Positions 25,224 through 33,264 of a stretch of DNA of 44,646 bases are shown one piece after another (the stretch's first letter is position 1; each line of letters opens with the position of its first letter). The position numbers were made by a program, and so were the translations under genes. The stretch is from IMG/VR virus record IMGVR_UViG_3300021392_000010, positions 1 to 44,646 of that record. One strand, given 5' to 3'. The DNA comes from a virus. The notes under the pieces were generated by a model. It did not search any database. It saw nothing but the letters and a program-made list of their open reading frames with translations, and was not told the DNA's origin.

Positions 25224-26260
25224 CACAAACCCCTAAGAGAAACGGGAACAGTTGTACTTTTGGGTAATCGCGCTAACTTAACCAAACTGCTATAAACCTG
25301 ACTGGATGATTTCGCCGCAGTTCCATTCAACAAGGACAGCACATGATTGGTATTAGAACCAGTACCTGACATATGGTTCCTGTAAGCAGTCACACTCTGC
25401 AATAGACCATATGCTGTTCGGTACGCTGCCAAGGTTGTTGTGCCTAAATTTAGTCCCTTTTCTTCCATTTGCTCATCAAAATGACCTAAGAACAATTCCA
25501 GACAAGTCTGCACAATTTTCGGTTGCTTATTCAAAGGTTGTCCTACATATCCAAATTCCTTAATTAGGACTGCCAAGGCTTCTTCTGGAGACATGGGAAA
25601 ATCAGCTAATGCCTCCATATCATCGGTATATTTGTTAAATGCTCGTTTGACATTATTCAGAGACTGTAAAATTTTCTCCTGATCTCCTATCTGGTTCTGA
25701 ATATGACGTATTAAACTGTTGTTTTCTTTGACAGTAATCGTCATCCCATTAGAACAGATTTGTCGGCATGTCAGGAGATAGCTGCCAGCACCATAGCCAT
25801 AGGTATGGTGGTTAAAAAAGATGATCCTACTATTGAGCACCTCATCTGCTGAAAGGTGATAAATACCTCCTTGCTCTTTGGGAATTTTGGCTGAAATAAA
25901 AGCCATATTAGAGGCAATGTGAGAGCGACTATTAGGTTTTCTGCTAACAAATCCAGCCCAATCCGGATTTAATCCAACTTGCTGACAGAAAAGCCAAAAA
26001 TCCTCAAGTAATTGATAATTCTGATAAGGTTTCCAACTAGTACCAACAACCGTTAGCAGTTTTCCTGTATCAGACCTGAATGCCGCCAAGGTGTTAGCAT
26101 GAGAGCTTTTCATCCTGCCTATTGGCGTATCGTATTCAAAGGGAGCAGTAGTTACTGACCAATTCAGTCCAGATTTCTCCAGAATTTCCTGTTGACTCAT
26201 TCCCGGAGAAATTGCACTTCCTAAACCCCGAAATAATTTGGCTTCTTCCGTTAATTGCAT
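25223..26260 (-). CDS. DUF932 phage/plasmid-related protein
   Basis: 345 residues from ATG at 26260; a TTG five codons earlier is also in frame. Recognisable DUF932 features: VGTSWKPYQNYQLLEDFW, RIIFFNHHTYGYGAGSYLLT, RQICSNGMT and LGTTTLAAYRTAYGLLQSVTAYRNH. The family is frequent on plasmids and phages and is of unknown role. It is part of the minus-strand early run. The last codons abut a heptamer array. Family is secure, function not known. Confidence 0.85.
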   Translation of the reverse strand: MQLTEEAKLFRGLGSAISPGMSQQEILEKSGLNWSVTTAPFEYDTPIGRMKSSHANTLAAFRSDTGKLLTVVGTSWKPYQNYQLLEDFWLFCQQVGLNPDWAGFVSRKPNSRSHIASNMAFISAKIPKEQGGIYHLSADEVLNSRIIFFNHHTYGYGAGSYLLTCRQICSNGMTITVKENNSLIRHIQNQIGDQEKILQSLNNVKRAFNKYTDDMEALADFPMSPEEALAVLIKEFGYVGQPLNKQPKIVQTCLELFLGHFDEQMEEKGLNLGTTTLAAYRTAYGLLQSVTAYRNHMSGTGSNTNHVLSLLNGTAAKSSSQVYSSLVKLARLPKSTTVPVSLRGL

Positions 26261-26303
26261 TTTCTTACGATCCAATCTGCTAGAGCGTTTTCATCAAGGA
26301 GTG

Positions 26304-26330
26304 AGGCAGGAGGAGGCAGAAGGCAGGAGG
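26304..26330. repeat. GGAGGCA heptamer repeat
   Basis: Short tandem array of GGAGGCA/GGCAGAA units between the DUF932 and four-helix-bundle genes. Confidence 0.75.
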
Positions 26331-26349
26331 TTGGGGGTTGGAGGGGAAA

Positions 26350-26700
26350 TCAAGACTTTAGCTTTTGAATAGTAGAGACTAAAATTCCTTGCATCCTATC
26401 GACTTCTTCTAAAACTGGTTCAAATAACTCAGGAGTAGCTAACTTTACCTCTTTCGCTATAATTAACTGCGTATCTAGTTCTCTAAGAGAGCCTAATGCT
26501 ATGTGAAGAAACTGAATGTACTCATTTTGAGTTTTTCTTCCGTAACCCTCAGCAATATTAGATGGGACTGAGACAGAAGCCCTTCTAATCTGGCTTGTTA
26601 GTCCATATAATTCCGATTTAGGGAATTTTTCGGTCAATTGATAACAGTTAATAGAAAGTTGAATTCCACGCTTCCAAATAAATTGGTTTCGATAACTCAT
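26350..26700 (-). CDS. four-helix bundle protein (S23/23S rRNA-intervening-sequence family)
   Basis: 116 residues, entirely helical, with the family signature LTSQIRRASVSVPSNIAEGYG followed by FLHIALGSLRELDTQL. Members form homopentameric bundles. Many occur inside 23S rRNA intervening sequences, but numerous copies are free-standing in cyanobacteria, as here. Function unknown. It lies between phage early genes and may be an independent insertion, as both its sides are heptamer arrays. Confidence 0.9.
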   Translation of the reverse strand: MSYRNQFIWKRGIQLSINCYQLTEKFPKSELYGLTSQIRRASVSVPSNIAEGYGRKTQNEYIQFLHIALGSLRELDTQLIIAKEVKLATPELFEPVLEEVDRMQGILVSTIQKLKS

Positions 26701-26794
26701 AGATAGAAGTTTTAAGGCATAAGTTTGAAGTCAAAGGATTATATCATTTTTCCTCTTTCTCCCAAGGAGTCTCTTTTATTTACTTCTACCTCCT

Positions 26795-26887
26795 ACCCCT
26801 TTATTTACTCCTGCCCTTTTATTTACTCCTGCCCTTTTATTTACTCCTTACTTCCTCCTGCCCCCTGCCTCCTGCCTCCTGCCTCCT
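26795..26887. repeat. 18-bp tandem repeat followed by CCTGCCT array
   Basis: About three copies of CCCTTTTATTTACTCCTG, then CCTGCCT copies up to the stop of the next gene. Confidence 0.85.
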
Positions 26888-28695
26888 TATTTAAAGGGAT
26901 TGTGAGTAGAAAGACTCTTAACAGCTAGAGCGATCGCAAATGTTTGAGCCTCATTAGCATCCACCAAAGAATCCATCGCATCTCCACCTGCCCTGGCAAT
27001 CCACAAACCATCTTCTGCTTGCTCAACAGATAAGTCACAATCAAGGAGCCTGGTTTTATTATCTTCCCAAACTAAATCCAATGGGTTTTGATTGAACAAG
27101 TAATAGCTAACATCATGATATACTTTCCCATAGGGAGAGAAAATATCACTAAAATGTCGATGGAAAGCTGGATCTTCTGAATAAAATAAGAACAAGGAAT
27201 TGATACGAGAAGCATTACTACCAGCATTAGGGTTATCGGTTATTAGCAAGTCCCCAGGTACAAACTCTATCCTGCCATTCCAAGCACATATAGACATTTC
27301 GTGCTGATCAATAATATTCTGAGTCTTCTTGTTGAATAAAACTCCAGAGTCACACAAATAAATCGCTTTTTTCGTGTAACCTTCTACTATCTCCTTAGAA
27401 GCTCTTTGCATACACTTTGCCAAATCAGAGTAAAGAATATTGGCAAAAACCCTACCTTCCCAATGATTATGGGGTTCAAAAGCACTATCTGCGATCGTGT
27501 AATGCTTGTGAGCAGGAATGCGTTTACTCAGGTCAGAAAAAGGATCTACGTCAATCTCTCCAAGAACCTCTAAGACTAAATCCAAAATCTCTTGGGGAGT
27601 ATACCAATTATCAGAAGGTTTGTCTCCTAGTTCCCTCTGAATCTTTAAATGCTGAACCCTTAAATTGTCTGAGTCGTTAGTCTCTCCATCAACAGCTTCA
27701 CCAGAAGCATCATTACTATTACCGGAAGATTCTCGTTCAGCATCTATCAGTCGTTCAGCTTTGACTTCATTATAAGCACGTTCAACAGAGACTTTCTTCC
27801 TCAGTTTTCCTTCTGGGTTATAAAGCTGCTCGATCACAGCCTCACGATCTTCGGTCGGCACTGATAAGATGTCATAGGCCATCTTGTTTGTTCCTTCTTC
27901 CAGAAGTTTTGACCACTTTTTGGCAAGATCAGCATTCTCCTCTTTTTGAATAGCCTCAACCACATTGAAGCCAATTTGTAAGGTAGTTCTACGAGTACCA
28001 ACTGTGGCTGCAACTCGATCAATCGATCTGCCATGTCTGGCGATCGCAGTATCCTCTCCTCTTCTCTTTTTCCGCTCAACTTCCTGTTTCTCAATTTGCA
28101 GCATTAGTTGAGCTTCTATGTATTGCTGCATCTTGGTCTTGACTCGATAGCTATTTCGTAACTTGAGTTGCCTTAATCGTTCTAGGTTGTCGGAGAAAGT
28201 CCTGATCTCTACGGGGACTCTTGGGAATTTATTGCCATCTGAACCTGCATTTAAGGCTTCAACTGCTGCATGGCGACTATTGCCATCGATAATTATTCCC
28301 CATTGATCAACTAAGAGAGGGACTATTTCTGGATTCTCTACATCCAAGTCCTTGATCAATCGTTCCACATTTCCAGAGTTGTTGATATAGATCAGTTCAT
28401 TGAATGGGAGTCTGATCAATAACTCTGGGTCAACATCTGCTAGTCCTTCCTCAAAGAATAATCGGAAGTTTCGATTATATGACATGACTGCCATATTTCT
28501 CGCCTTTTTGGAGTTGGAAACATAGCCACCACACCAGACAATTCCCTGGCTATCCCACAGGGATGGGATGAATTTGTCTTCATAACTGGTGACTTTTAAG
28601 ATTGAGTCTCCGATTACTTTAGTCCAAACCTCTGATTGCTTTGGTTTGGAGCCACCTTTTTTTTCAGTCATTTCTTCTGCGCACTGTACGTACAT
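26887..28695 (-). CDS. ParB-like domain fused to phage Dam-type methyltransferase-like domain
   Basis: About 600 residues; ATG at 28695, with other in-frame starts at 28701 (TTG) and 28671. Residues about 85-150 are a ParB/Spo0J-like domain with IIIDGNSRHAAVEAL. A helical DNA-binding part follows to about 310 (HGRSIDRVAATVGTRRTTLQ). From about 363 comes a segment like the phage DNA N6-adenine methyltransferase family: SDNWYTPQEIL, VDPFSD and HWEGRVFANILYSD. The catalytic NPPY of that family is replaced by NILY, so it may bind DNA without methylating it. An operator-like palindrome lies 20 bp upstream, so it may head the minus-strand phage operon. Confidence 0.75.
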   Translation of the reverse strand: MYVQCAEEMTEKKGGSKPKQSEVWTKVIGDSILKVTSYEDKFIPSLWDSQGIVWCGGYVSNSKKARNMAVMSYNRNFRLFFEEGLADVDPELLIRLPFNELIYINNSGNVERLIKDLDVENPEIVPLLVDQWGIIIDGNSRHAAVEALNAGSDGNKFPRVPVEIRTFSDNLERLRQLKLRNSYRVKTKMQQYIEAQLMLQIEKQEVERKKRRGEDTAIARHGRSIDRVAATVGTRRTTLQIGFNVVEAIQKEENADLAKKWSKLLEEGTNKMAYDILSVPTEDREAVIEQLYNPEGKLRKKVSVERAYNEVKAERLIDAERESSGNSNDASGEAVDGETNDSDNLRVQHLKIQRELGDKPSDNWYTPQEILDLVLEVLGEIDVDPFSDLSKRIPAHKHYTIADSAFEPHNHWEGRVFANILYSDLAKCMQRASKEIVEGYTKKAIYLCDSGVLFNKKTQNIIDQHEMSICAWNGRIEFVPGDLLITDNPNAGSNASRINSLFLFYSEDPAFHRHFSDIFSPYGKVYHDVSYYLFNQNPLDLVWEDNKTRLLDCDLSVEQAEDGLWIARAGGDAMDSLVDANEAQTFAIALAVKSLSTHNPFK

Positions 28696-28713
28696 TACCA
28701 ATGTAGCACCATT

Positions 28714-28728
28714 ACCGATAATTGGTCA
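28714..28728. promoter_or_regulatory. operator-like site ACCGATAATTGGTCA
   Basis: The reverse complement, TGACCAATTATCGGT, matches the sites at 19735 and 22313. It lies 19 bp upstream of the first phage gene of the minus-strand run, where a repressor would act. Confidence 0.45.
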
Positions 28729-28785
28729 CGTTGGAGTTAATTAATTGGGTGTAGGGTATAGGGTGTGGGGTGTGGTGAAAATAGT

Positions 28786-28820
28786 CAGGAGGCAGGAGGC
28801 AGGAGGCAGGAGGCAGGAGG
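28786..28820. repeat. CAGGAGG heptamer array
   Basis: Five near-perfect tandem 7-bp units in the 330-bp spacer between prophage and eCIS genes. Confidence 0.9.
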
Positions 28821-28915
28821 TTCTAAAGGAAGCTGAATAGTCATTACGCACAAAATGTATAATCCCCTCGTTGTAGAAGGACGGTACGAAAAGACAATTA
28901 ATGGTTGGCATCCCC

Positions 28916-28937
28916 CATCTTTCCTAGGGGAAAGATG
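28916..28937. terminator. hairpin at the prophage/eCIS boundary
   Basis: CATCTTTCC and GGAAAGATG form a 9-bp stem with a 4-nt loop. It lies past the AAA+ gene stop, so it could end the eCIS transcript; no long T run follows. Confidence 0.45.
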
Positions 28938-28969
28938 AGCATCAAGTATCAGGGGTTGCATTTGGTGTT

Positions 28970-29008
28970 ATTTTTTGCTATTATTCAAATAATGGAGTAG
29001 GTGTGCGC
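28970..29008 (+). repeat. 39-bp inverted repeat, left copy
   Basis: 34 of 39 positions match the reverse complement of 32486-32524. Together they flank the AAA+ ATPase and Uma2 genes. Confidence 0.75.
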
Positions 29009-29027
29009 ATATATTCTATACCGAAGA

Positions 29028-31313
29028 TTATCGCAAATCCACATATTGGCCTAAATCCTTATCCCGAAGAATCCGTCCCATTTTCTGATACTCCCTACCT
29101 AAGGCACGAATTAAATGGGCCATCTCGATTACTCCCCCATCGTCGGCGGCGAAAAATGCAGCTGTCAGGGCGATATTGCGTATATTCGCCCCGGTAATTT
29201 CCAAATTCTGGGCCAGAAACTCGTAATCGAGATTGGGGCTACAGGGTGCATCTTTGGGGAAGACCTTTTGCCAAATTTGCTGACGATTTTGGGCTGTGGG
29301 TAAGGCAAACTCCACGATAAAGCGCAGCCGCCGTTCAAAAGCTTCATCTAGATTATTGCGGAGATTTGTGGTTAAAATAGCTATACCTTCATACTCTTCC
29401 ATTTTTTGGAGCAGATAACCAACTTCGATATTCGCATAGCGATCGCGTGCGTCTTGTACTTCGGAACGTTTACCAAACAAGGCATCAGCTTCATCAAATA
29501 AGAGGATGGCATTGGAATTAGTCGCAGCGGTAAAGATGCGGTTGAGGTTTTTCTCCGTCTCGCCGATGTATTTACTGACTATTTGGGATAGGTCTATTTT
29601 ATAGAGGTATAGTTGCAAGTGCTGGGCTATTACCTCCGCCGCCATGGTTTTGCCTGTACCAGAAGCACCAGAAAACAGTACATTGAGTCCTTTACCTAGG
29701 GATAATTTCGCTGCAAAACCCCATTGTTGGTGGACTAGATCCTGATATTCCGCTTCTTTGCAGATATCTTGTAGTTGGGTGAGCTGATTGGGGGGTAGTA
29801 CAATATCATCCCAGGTATATTTGGGCTCAATTTTCCGGGCTAGGGTTGCTAAATCGTGACCGGATTGAGCACGGGCGGCAGTACAGAGGTTAGCAAAGGA
29901 TGGTTGGGGTTGGGCTGATTTGAAGTGGCCGTTGTTTGGAATTGAAGTAGGATGGGAATATGCGGTTTGAGTAGATTGCCAACGAGCGGTATTATAAGCA
30001 GTAGCCACGGCATCGGCAATTTGGTCTGGAGTCAGTAGAAAGCGATCGCTCAATTGTTCGAGTTCTTTCTCCTCTATGCTGATTTGCGCTGATTGGAGGT
30101 GAGATTGCCAGCATTCTCGGCGTTGGTGAGACTCTGGAATGGTAAAGGGAATGGTAATTACTCCCATTGCTCCCGTGGCTGGGGGTTGCCAATCTTGGAC
30201 TCCGGCGAGGATGGTTATGGTGCGATTGGTTTCTACTTGGGTAAGGAAGGTGGAATAGGAAGTATGATGTTCGGTGAGGTAGAGGAGATCGAAGTTATCT
30301 ATATATAGGATATGCCCAAAAAACCAGGCTTCTCGCCACAATAGTCGTAATTGCTCCTCACAGTTTGGTTTATCCTCAATTAGTTTGGCGATATCCGCTA
30401 TTAATAAGGATACGGATAAGCTTTGGGCAAGACATTTGGCAGTACGGCGTTTACCGGTGCGTCCGGTTCCTTGGAAATACAGTAGCAGGGGTCGTTGTTG
30501 TTGCCAATCTTCGATTACTAATGCTTGTAGTTGTTTTTGTACCTCTGGATGGAGGGATAAAGTCTCCTTCAATCCGGTAGATTCCCACCGTTGGCTACCA
30601 GATGTGATCTCAAGTTCGGACTTACTCTGGTCTTTTCCGTCTCCATTGCCAACAACTTCCTTCCCTTCTGCCTTCTGCCTTCTGCCCTCTGCCTTTATTC
30701 TCTCCTGGTGAAAGCATTCTACCGTACATGATCTGAGTCGCCCATCTAACCCCGGTTGTTGCAAGAGAAACCTCACCACTTGGGAGTCGAGGATCAGTTG
30801 CTGTGATAGTAAAGTGGGGAGTTGTTGAGGGGATTCACTAGTGAGATGGAGTAAGTGATGGTGGATCAGGGGTGCATTGCTGGAAAAATGCTGGCGTCGG
30901 GCAAATTTTTCCGGGATACTAGAGCAGAGTAAATTTAAAACTAAATCTACAGTTGGTCTTTTGCCGCTTAGGTCATCCTGGAGATAAACATAGACCTTTT
31001 CATAGTGACGGTCTAATTCTGGTGCTAATGCGATCGCGAGGATATATAAATCAAAGGCTGATAAGCTATAGGTGGTTATTAACTTTGCTAAGAGGGAATC
31101 GGACCGAATAGTTAAAGCTGGTACCTCTGATAACCCATAAGTAAGTAACCTTGGTACTGTAACATCCCCATCACCTACTTCCGAACCTTGGAGTAGGGAA
31201 ATCGCTTCTGCTATCAAATCATCTAATCCTTGCAGGAGAGGTTGCAACCCATTTAAATCTGGACTCATTTCCTCTTCTGGAGTAATGGGTATCGTAAATA
31301 CAGCGGTTTTCAT
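29028..31313 (-). CDS. eCIS AAA+ ATPase (Afp15/Pvc15-type)
   Basis: 761 residues with two ATPase lobes. The first is weak: GTGRTGKR at 282-289 stands in for Walker A, with ILYIDNF at 335-341. The second is complete: GASGTGKT at 549-556, LLFDEAD at 604-610, [16 protein letters not shown] (sensor/arginine finger). An N-terminal helical domain of about 250 residues precedes them. This is the conserved ATPase of eCIS clusters, thought to act in tail assembly or terminator loading. Residues 208-218 ([11 protein letters not shown]) are encoded by a GGCAGAA heptamer array. It is the last eCIS gene here, cut off from the fibre gene by plus-strand genes. Confidence 0.85.
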   Translation of the reverse strand: MKTAVFTIPITPEEEMSPDLNGLQPLLQGLDDLIAEAISLLQGSEVGDGDVTVPRLLTYGLSEVPALTIRSDSLLAKLITTYSLSAFDLYILAIALAPELDRHYEKVYVYLQDDLSGKRPTVDLVLNLLCSSIPEKFARRQHFSSNAPLIHHHLLHLTSESPQQLPTLLSQQLILDSQVVRFLLQQPGLDGRLRSCTVECFHQERIKAEGRRQKAEGKEVVGNGDGKDQSKSELEITSGSQRWESTGLKETLSLHPEVQKQLQALVIEDWQQQRPLLLYFQGTGRTGKRRTAKCLAQSLSVSLLIADIAKLIEDKPNCEEQLRLLWREAWFFGHILYIDNFDLLYLTEHHTSYSTFLTQVETNRTITILAGVQDWQPPATGAMGVITIPFTIPESHQRRECWQSHLQSAQISIEEKELEQLSDRFLLTPDQIADAVATAYNTARWQSTQTAYSHPTSIPNNGHFKSAQPQPSFANLCTAARAQSGHDLATLARKIEPKYTWDDIVLPPNQLTQLQDICKEAEYQDLVHQQWGFAAKLSLGKGLNVLFSGASGTGKTMAAEVIAQHLQLYLYKIDLSQIVSKYIGETEKNLNRIFTAATNSNAILLFDEADALFGKRSEVQDARDRYANIEVGYLLQKMEEYEGIAILTTNLRNNLDEAFERRLRFIVEFALPTAQNRQQIWQKVFPKDAPCSPNLDYEFLAQNLEITGANIRNIALTAAFFAADDGGVIEMAHLIRALGREYQKMGRILRDKDLGQYVDLR
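30663..30695. repeat. CTTCTGC heptamer array inside the ATPase gene
   Basis: Tandem 7-bp units like those in spacers are read in frame as [10 protein letters not shown] in the linker between the N-terminal part and the first ATPase lobe. Confidence 0.85.
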
Positions 31314-31340
31314 CTAAGTCAAGTACAGAGTTTGTCGCTT

Positions 31341-31454
31341 GGAGGCAGGAGGCAGGAGGCAGGTGGCAGAAGGCAGGAGGCAGAAGGCAGGAGGCAGAAG
31401 GCAGAAGGCAGAAGGCAGAAGGCAGAAGGCAGGTGGCAGGTGGCAGGTGGCAGG
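31341..31454. repeat. GGCAGGA/GGCAGAA/GGCAGGT heptamer array
   Basis: About 16 tandem units with 7-bp period and point variants. The 385-bp spacer 31314-31698 holds this, a CCCTATT array (31603-31633) and no other gene; frames such as [10 protein letters not shown] in it are repeat artefacts. Confidence 0.92.
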
Positions 31455-31698
31455 TGTAAGATGTACCTTATTCAGGAGGAAAGTGCTGTATTCCCGTTCC
31501 ATCTGTATTATGGTGCTCTTATTTCAGGGGGTCATTTAATTTCTAATTTTCGTAGAATGTGAGTTAGTTGCTGCAACGCGGGATTTTCGGTTTAAATTTC
31601 CTTCTATTCCCTATTCCCTATTCCCTATTCCCAACAAGAATTTATACTATTCCACATCAGAGGTTATTTTGTATTTTGTATTTTGAATTGTTTCAACT

Positions 31699-32265
31699 CT
31701 ACTTACTTGACATCTTCAACCAACCAAAAATCTGCTCTACCGTTAATTCGAGGTGAATATCCTTTAAGATGGGCACAAGAGCACTACCTTGCAAGAGTTC
31801 GTCTTGTACTCCTGGTCTAAAGACTAGTATAGACCTATCAGCTGGATCTATTAACCAACCCAGCTGACAACCATGTTGGATGCAATAAAGAATATTGCCG
31901 ATTACCCGATTGGTACTCTGTTCTGGTGAGAGGATTTCAATAGTCCAATCTGGGTAGAGTAAAAAATCATTGGGAACTTCACCATCGGCATCAAAGGGAA
32001 TTCGTGACCATTTGAAGACTGCTATATCAGGTACCATGGAGCGAGAACCAAAAGTGCAGCGCAATTCAGGAAAGGCAGAGGCTAGATTGAGGCTTTCTGC
32101 TTTCTCGTTGATTTTATTGCAAAGTACCAGCTGCAATCGACTATGCTTGACCTTCGGCATTGGTTTGTCTACGATATCGCCGTTGATGTATTCCCTGACT
32201 GGTTTGGTTTCTGGGAGCTTCAGAAAAGCTGACAGGCTTATTGTTGGGGTAATTATTTCTGTCAT
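31699..32265 (-). CDS. Uma2 family (DUF820) restriction-endonuclease-fold protein
   Basis: 188 residues from ATG at 32265 (MTEIITPTISLSAFLKLPE); upstream in-frame codons come from repeat filler. Uma2 hallmarks: EYINGDIVDKPMP, VPDIAVFKWSRIP (with the metal-binding Asp), PDWTIEILSPEQS (catalytic E-x-L), LYCIQHGCQLGWLIDP. These proteins are very abundant in cyanobacteria, of unknown role, and have a PD-(D/E)XK-like nuclease fold. Its place inside the eCIS cluster is probably incidental. Confidence 0.93.
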   Translation of the reverse strand: MTEIITPTISLSAFLKLPETKPVREYINGDIVDKPMPKVKHSRLQLVLCNKINEKAESLNLASAFPELRCTFGSRSMVPDIAVFKWSRIPFDADGEVPNDFLLYPDWTIEILSPEQSTNRVIGNILYCIQHGCQLGWLIDPADRSILVFRPGVQDELLQGSALVPILKDIHLELTVEQIFGWLKMSSK

Positions 32266-32289
32266 GGCTCCAAATTTTAGAAAATTCAA

Positions 32290-32665
32290 AATTCAAAATT
32301 CAAAGTTCAAAGTTCAAAATTTGCCTCGCTTTGCTGCTACGCACCATGCTTTGCAAATGCTCACCTGGGCGAAGCATCCCGTAAGGGTATTGCTTCGTAA
32401 ACAAAGTTCAAAAGGGAGCCGAATCAAAACAAGCCCTGTGAATCGAATGTCTTGTTAGGTAAACCATGTATTTGATACCTTACAGGCGCACACCTATTCC
32501 ATTATCCTAATAATAGCCAAAAATGAGCCAACAAACAAGCCTCTCCTTCGACTATCTACACAATTTGGAAATAGCACCCTACAAAATCTGCGATCGCGAA
32601 GCGCTGCTGCTCTTCAGATGACACTAAAATAGCTAAGGACTTACAAAAGAAAAAAAATTGACTAA
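32290..32665. other. gene-free spacer with mixed repeats
   Basis: Holds an AAAATTC/AAAGTTC heptamer array (about 32281-32320), a GC-rich palindromic patch (about 32325-32400, gcttcg-type), the right copy of the 39-bp inverted repeat, and a HIP1 site at 32588-32600. No gene recognised. Confidence 0.6.
32486..32524 (-). repeat. 39-bp inverted repeat, right copy
   Basis: Reverse complement matches 28970-29008 at 34 of 39 positions; the differences are at one T/G, a block of three, and one G/A. Confidence 0.75.
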
Positions 32666-33046
32666 ATGAGTAAGCTAAGTGTTAAATATGATGAGGTGAG
32701 CGACACGCTGAGAGTTTGCTTTGAACCTGGGTTGAAGGCAACGGGAATCGAACTGACAGCTCATATACTGTTACGAATTAATCAACAACAATGCTCTTGC
32801 GTAAGTATTGTTTTTTTAGAATATTCGGTGTTGGCACAAAAAACCGAAATGGGAACCCGTAGTTTTCCCCTAACAGGTTTATCCCAGATATCAAGTGACC
32901 TCAAAGATATGGTCTTTGATATATTGTTGAAGGCCCCTGTTTCAGATTTTTTACAGCTTTCAGCTTACAATGTTTCCGTGGGGGAAACTATTCCCATTGT
33001 GTCGCTGCAACCAATGCTTTCTGGAATCAGCCAGTTCAGTGCTTAA
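32666..33046 (+). CDS. DUF2283-like protein
   Basis: 126 residues, MSKLSVKYDEVSDTLRVCFE being the family-like opening (a strand, a D-x-x-x-D turn, a strand). The remaining 100 residues are longer than usual DUF2283 domains and not recognised. It lies on the plus strand, 218 bp before the reverse transcriptase gene, so the two may share a promoter, although a heptamer array sits between them. A role with the reverse transcriptase is possible but nothing shows it. Confidence 0.6.
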   Translation: MSKLSVKYDEVSDTLRVCFEPGLKATGIELTAHILLRINQQQCSCVSIVFLEYSVLAQKTEMGTRSFPLTGLSQISSDLKDMVFDILLKAPVSDFLQLSAYNVSVGETIPIVSLQPMLSGISQFSA

Positions 33047-33221
33047 AAATCAATTAAAATTCAAAATTCAAAATCAATTCAAATGAATTCTCACCAAATA
33101 TCGTGTCAAAAGTAAAGCTATGGTGGTGTCTCTTGCAAAGGCGATCGCAATTTCGGTGTCTTCCCTGGCATTCAATACAGTCGCGATGATAAGATATATT
33201 CTTCTTCAATTACTGGTAGTT

Positions 33222-33263
33222 CCCTATTCCCTATTCCCTATTCCCTATTCCCTGTTCCCTATT
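33222..33263. repeat. CCCTATT heptamer array directly upstream of the RT gene
   Basis: Six tandem units, one variant, ending one base before the ATG of the reverse transcriptase; no Shine-Dalgarno site can be seen within it. Confidence 0.9.
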
Positions 33264-33264
33264 A

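Noticed and set aside
31332-31562. Frames reading [13 protein letters not shown] in the heptamer array
   Set aside because: Pure repeat translation; all three frames give similar text because the period is seven.
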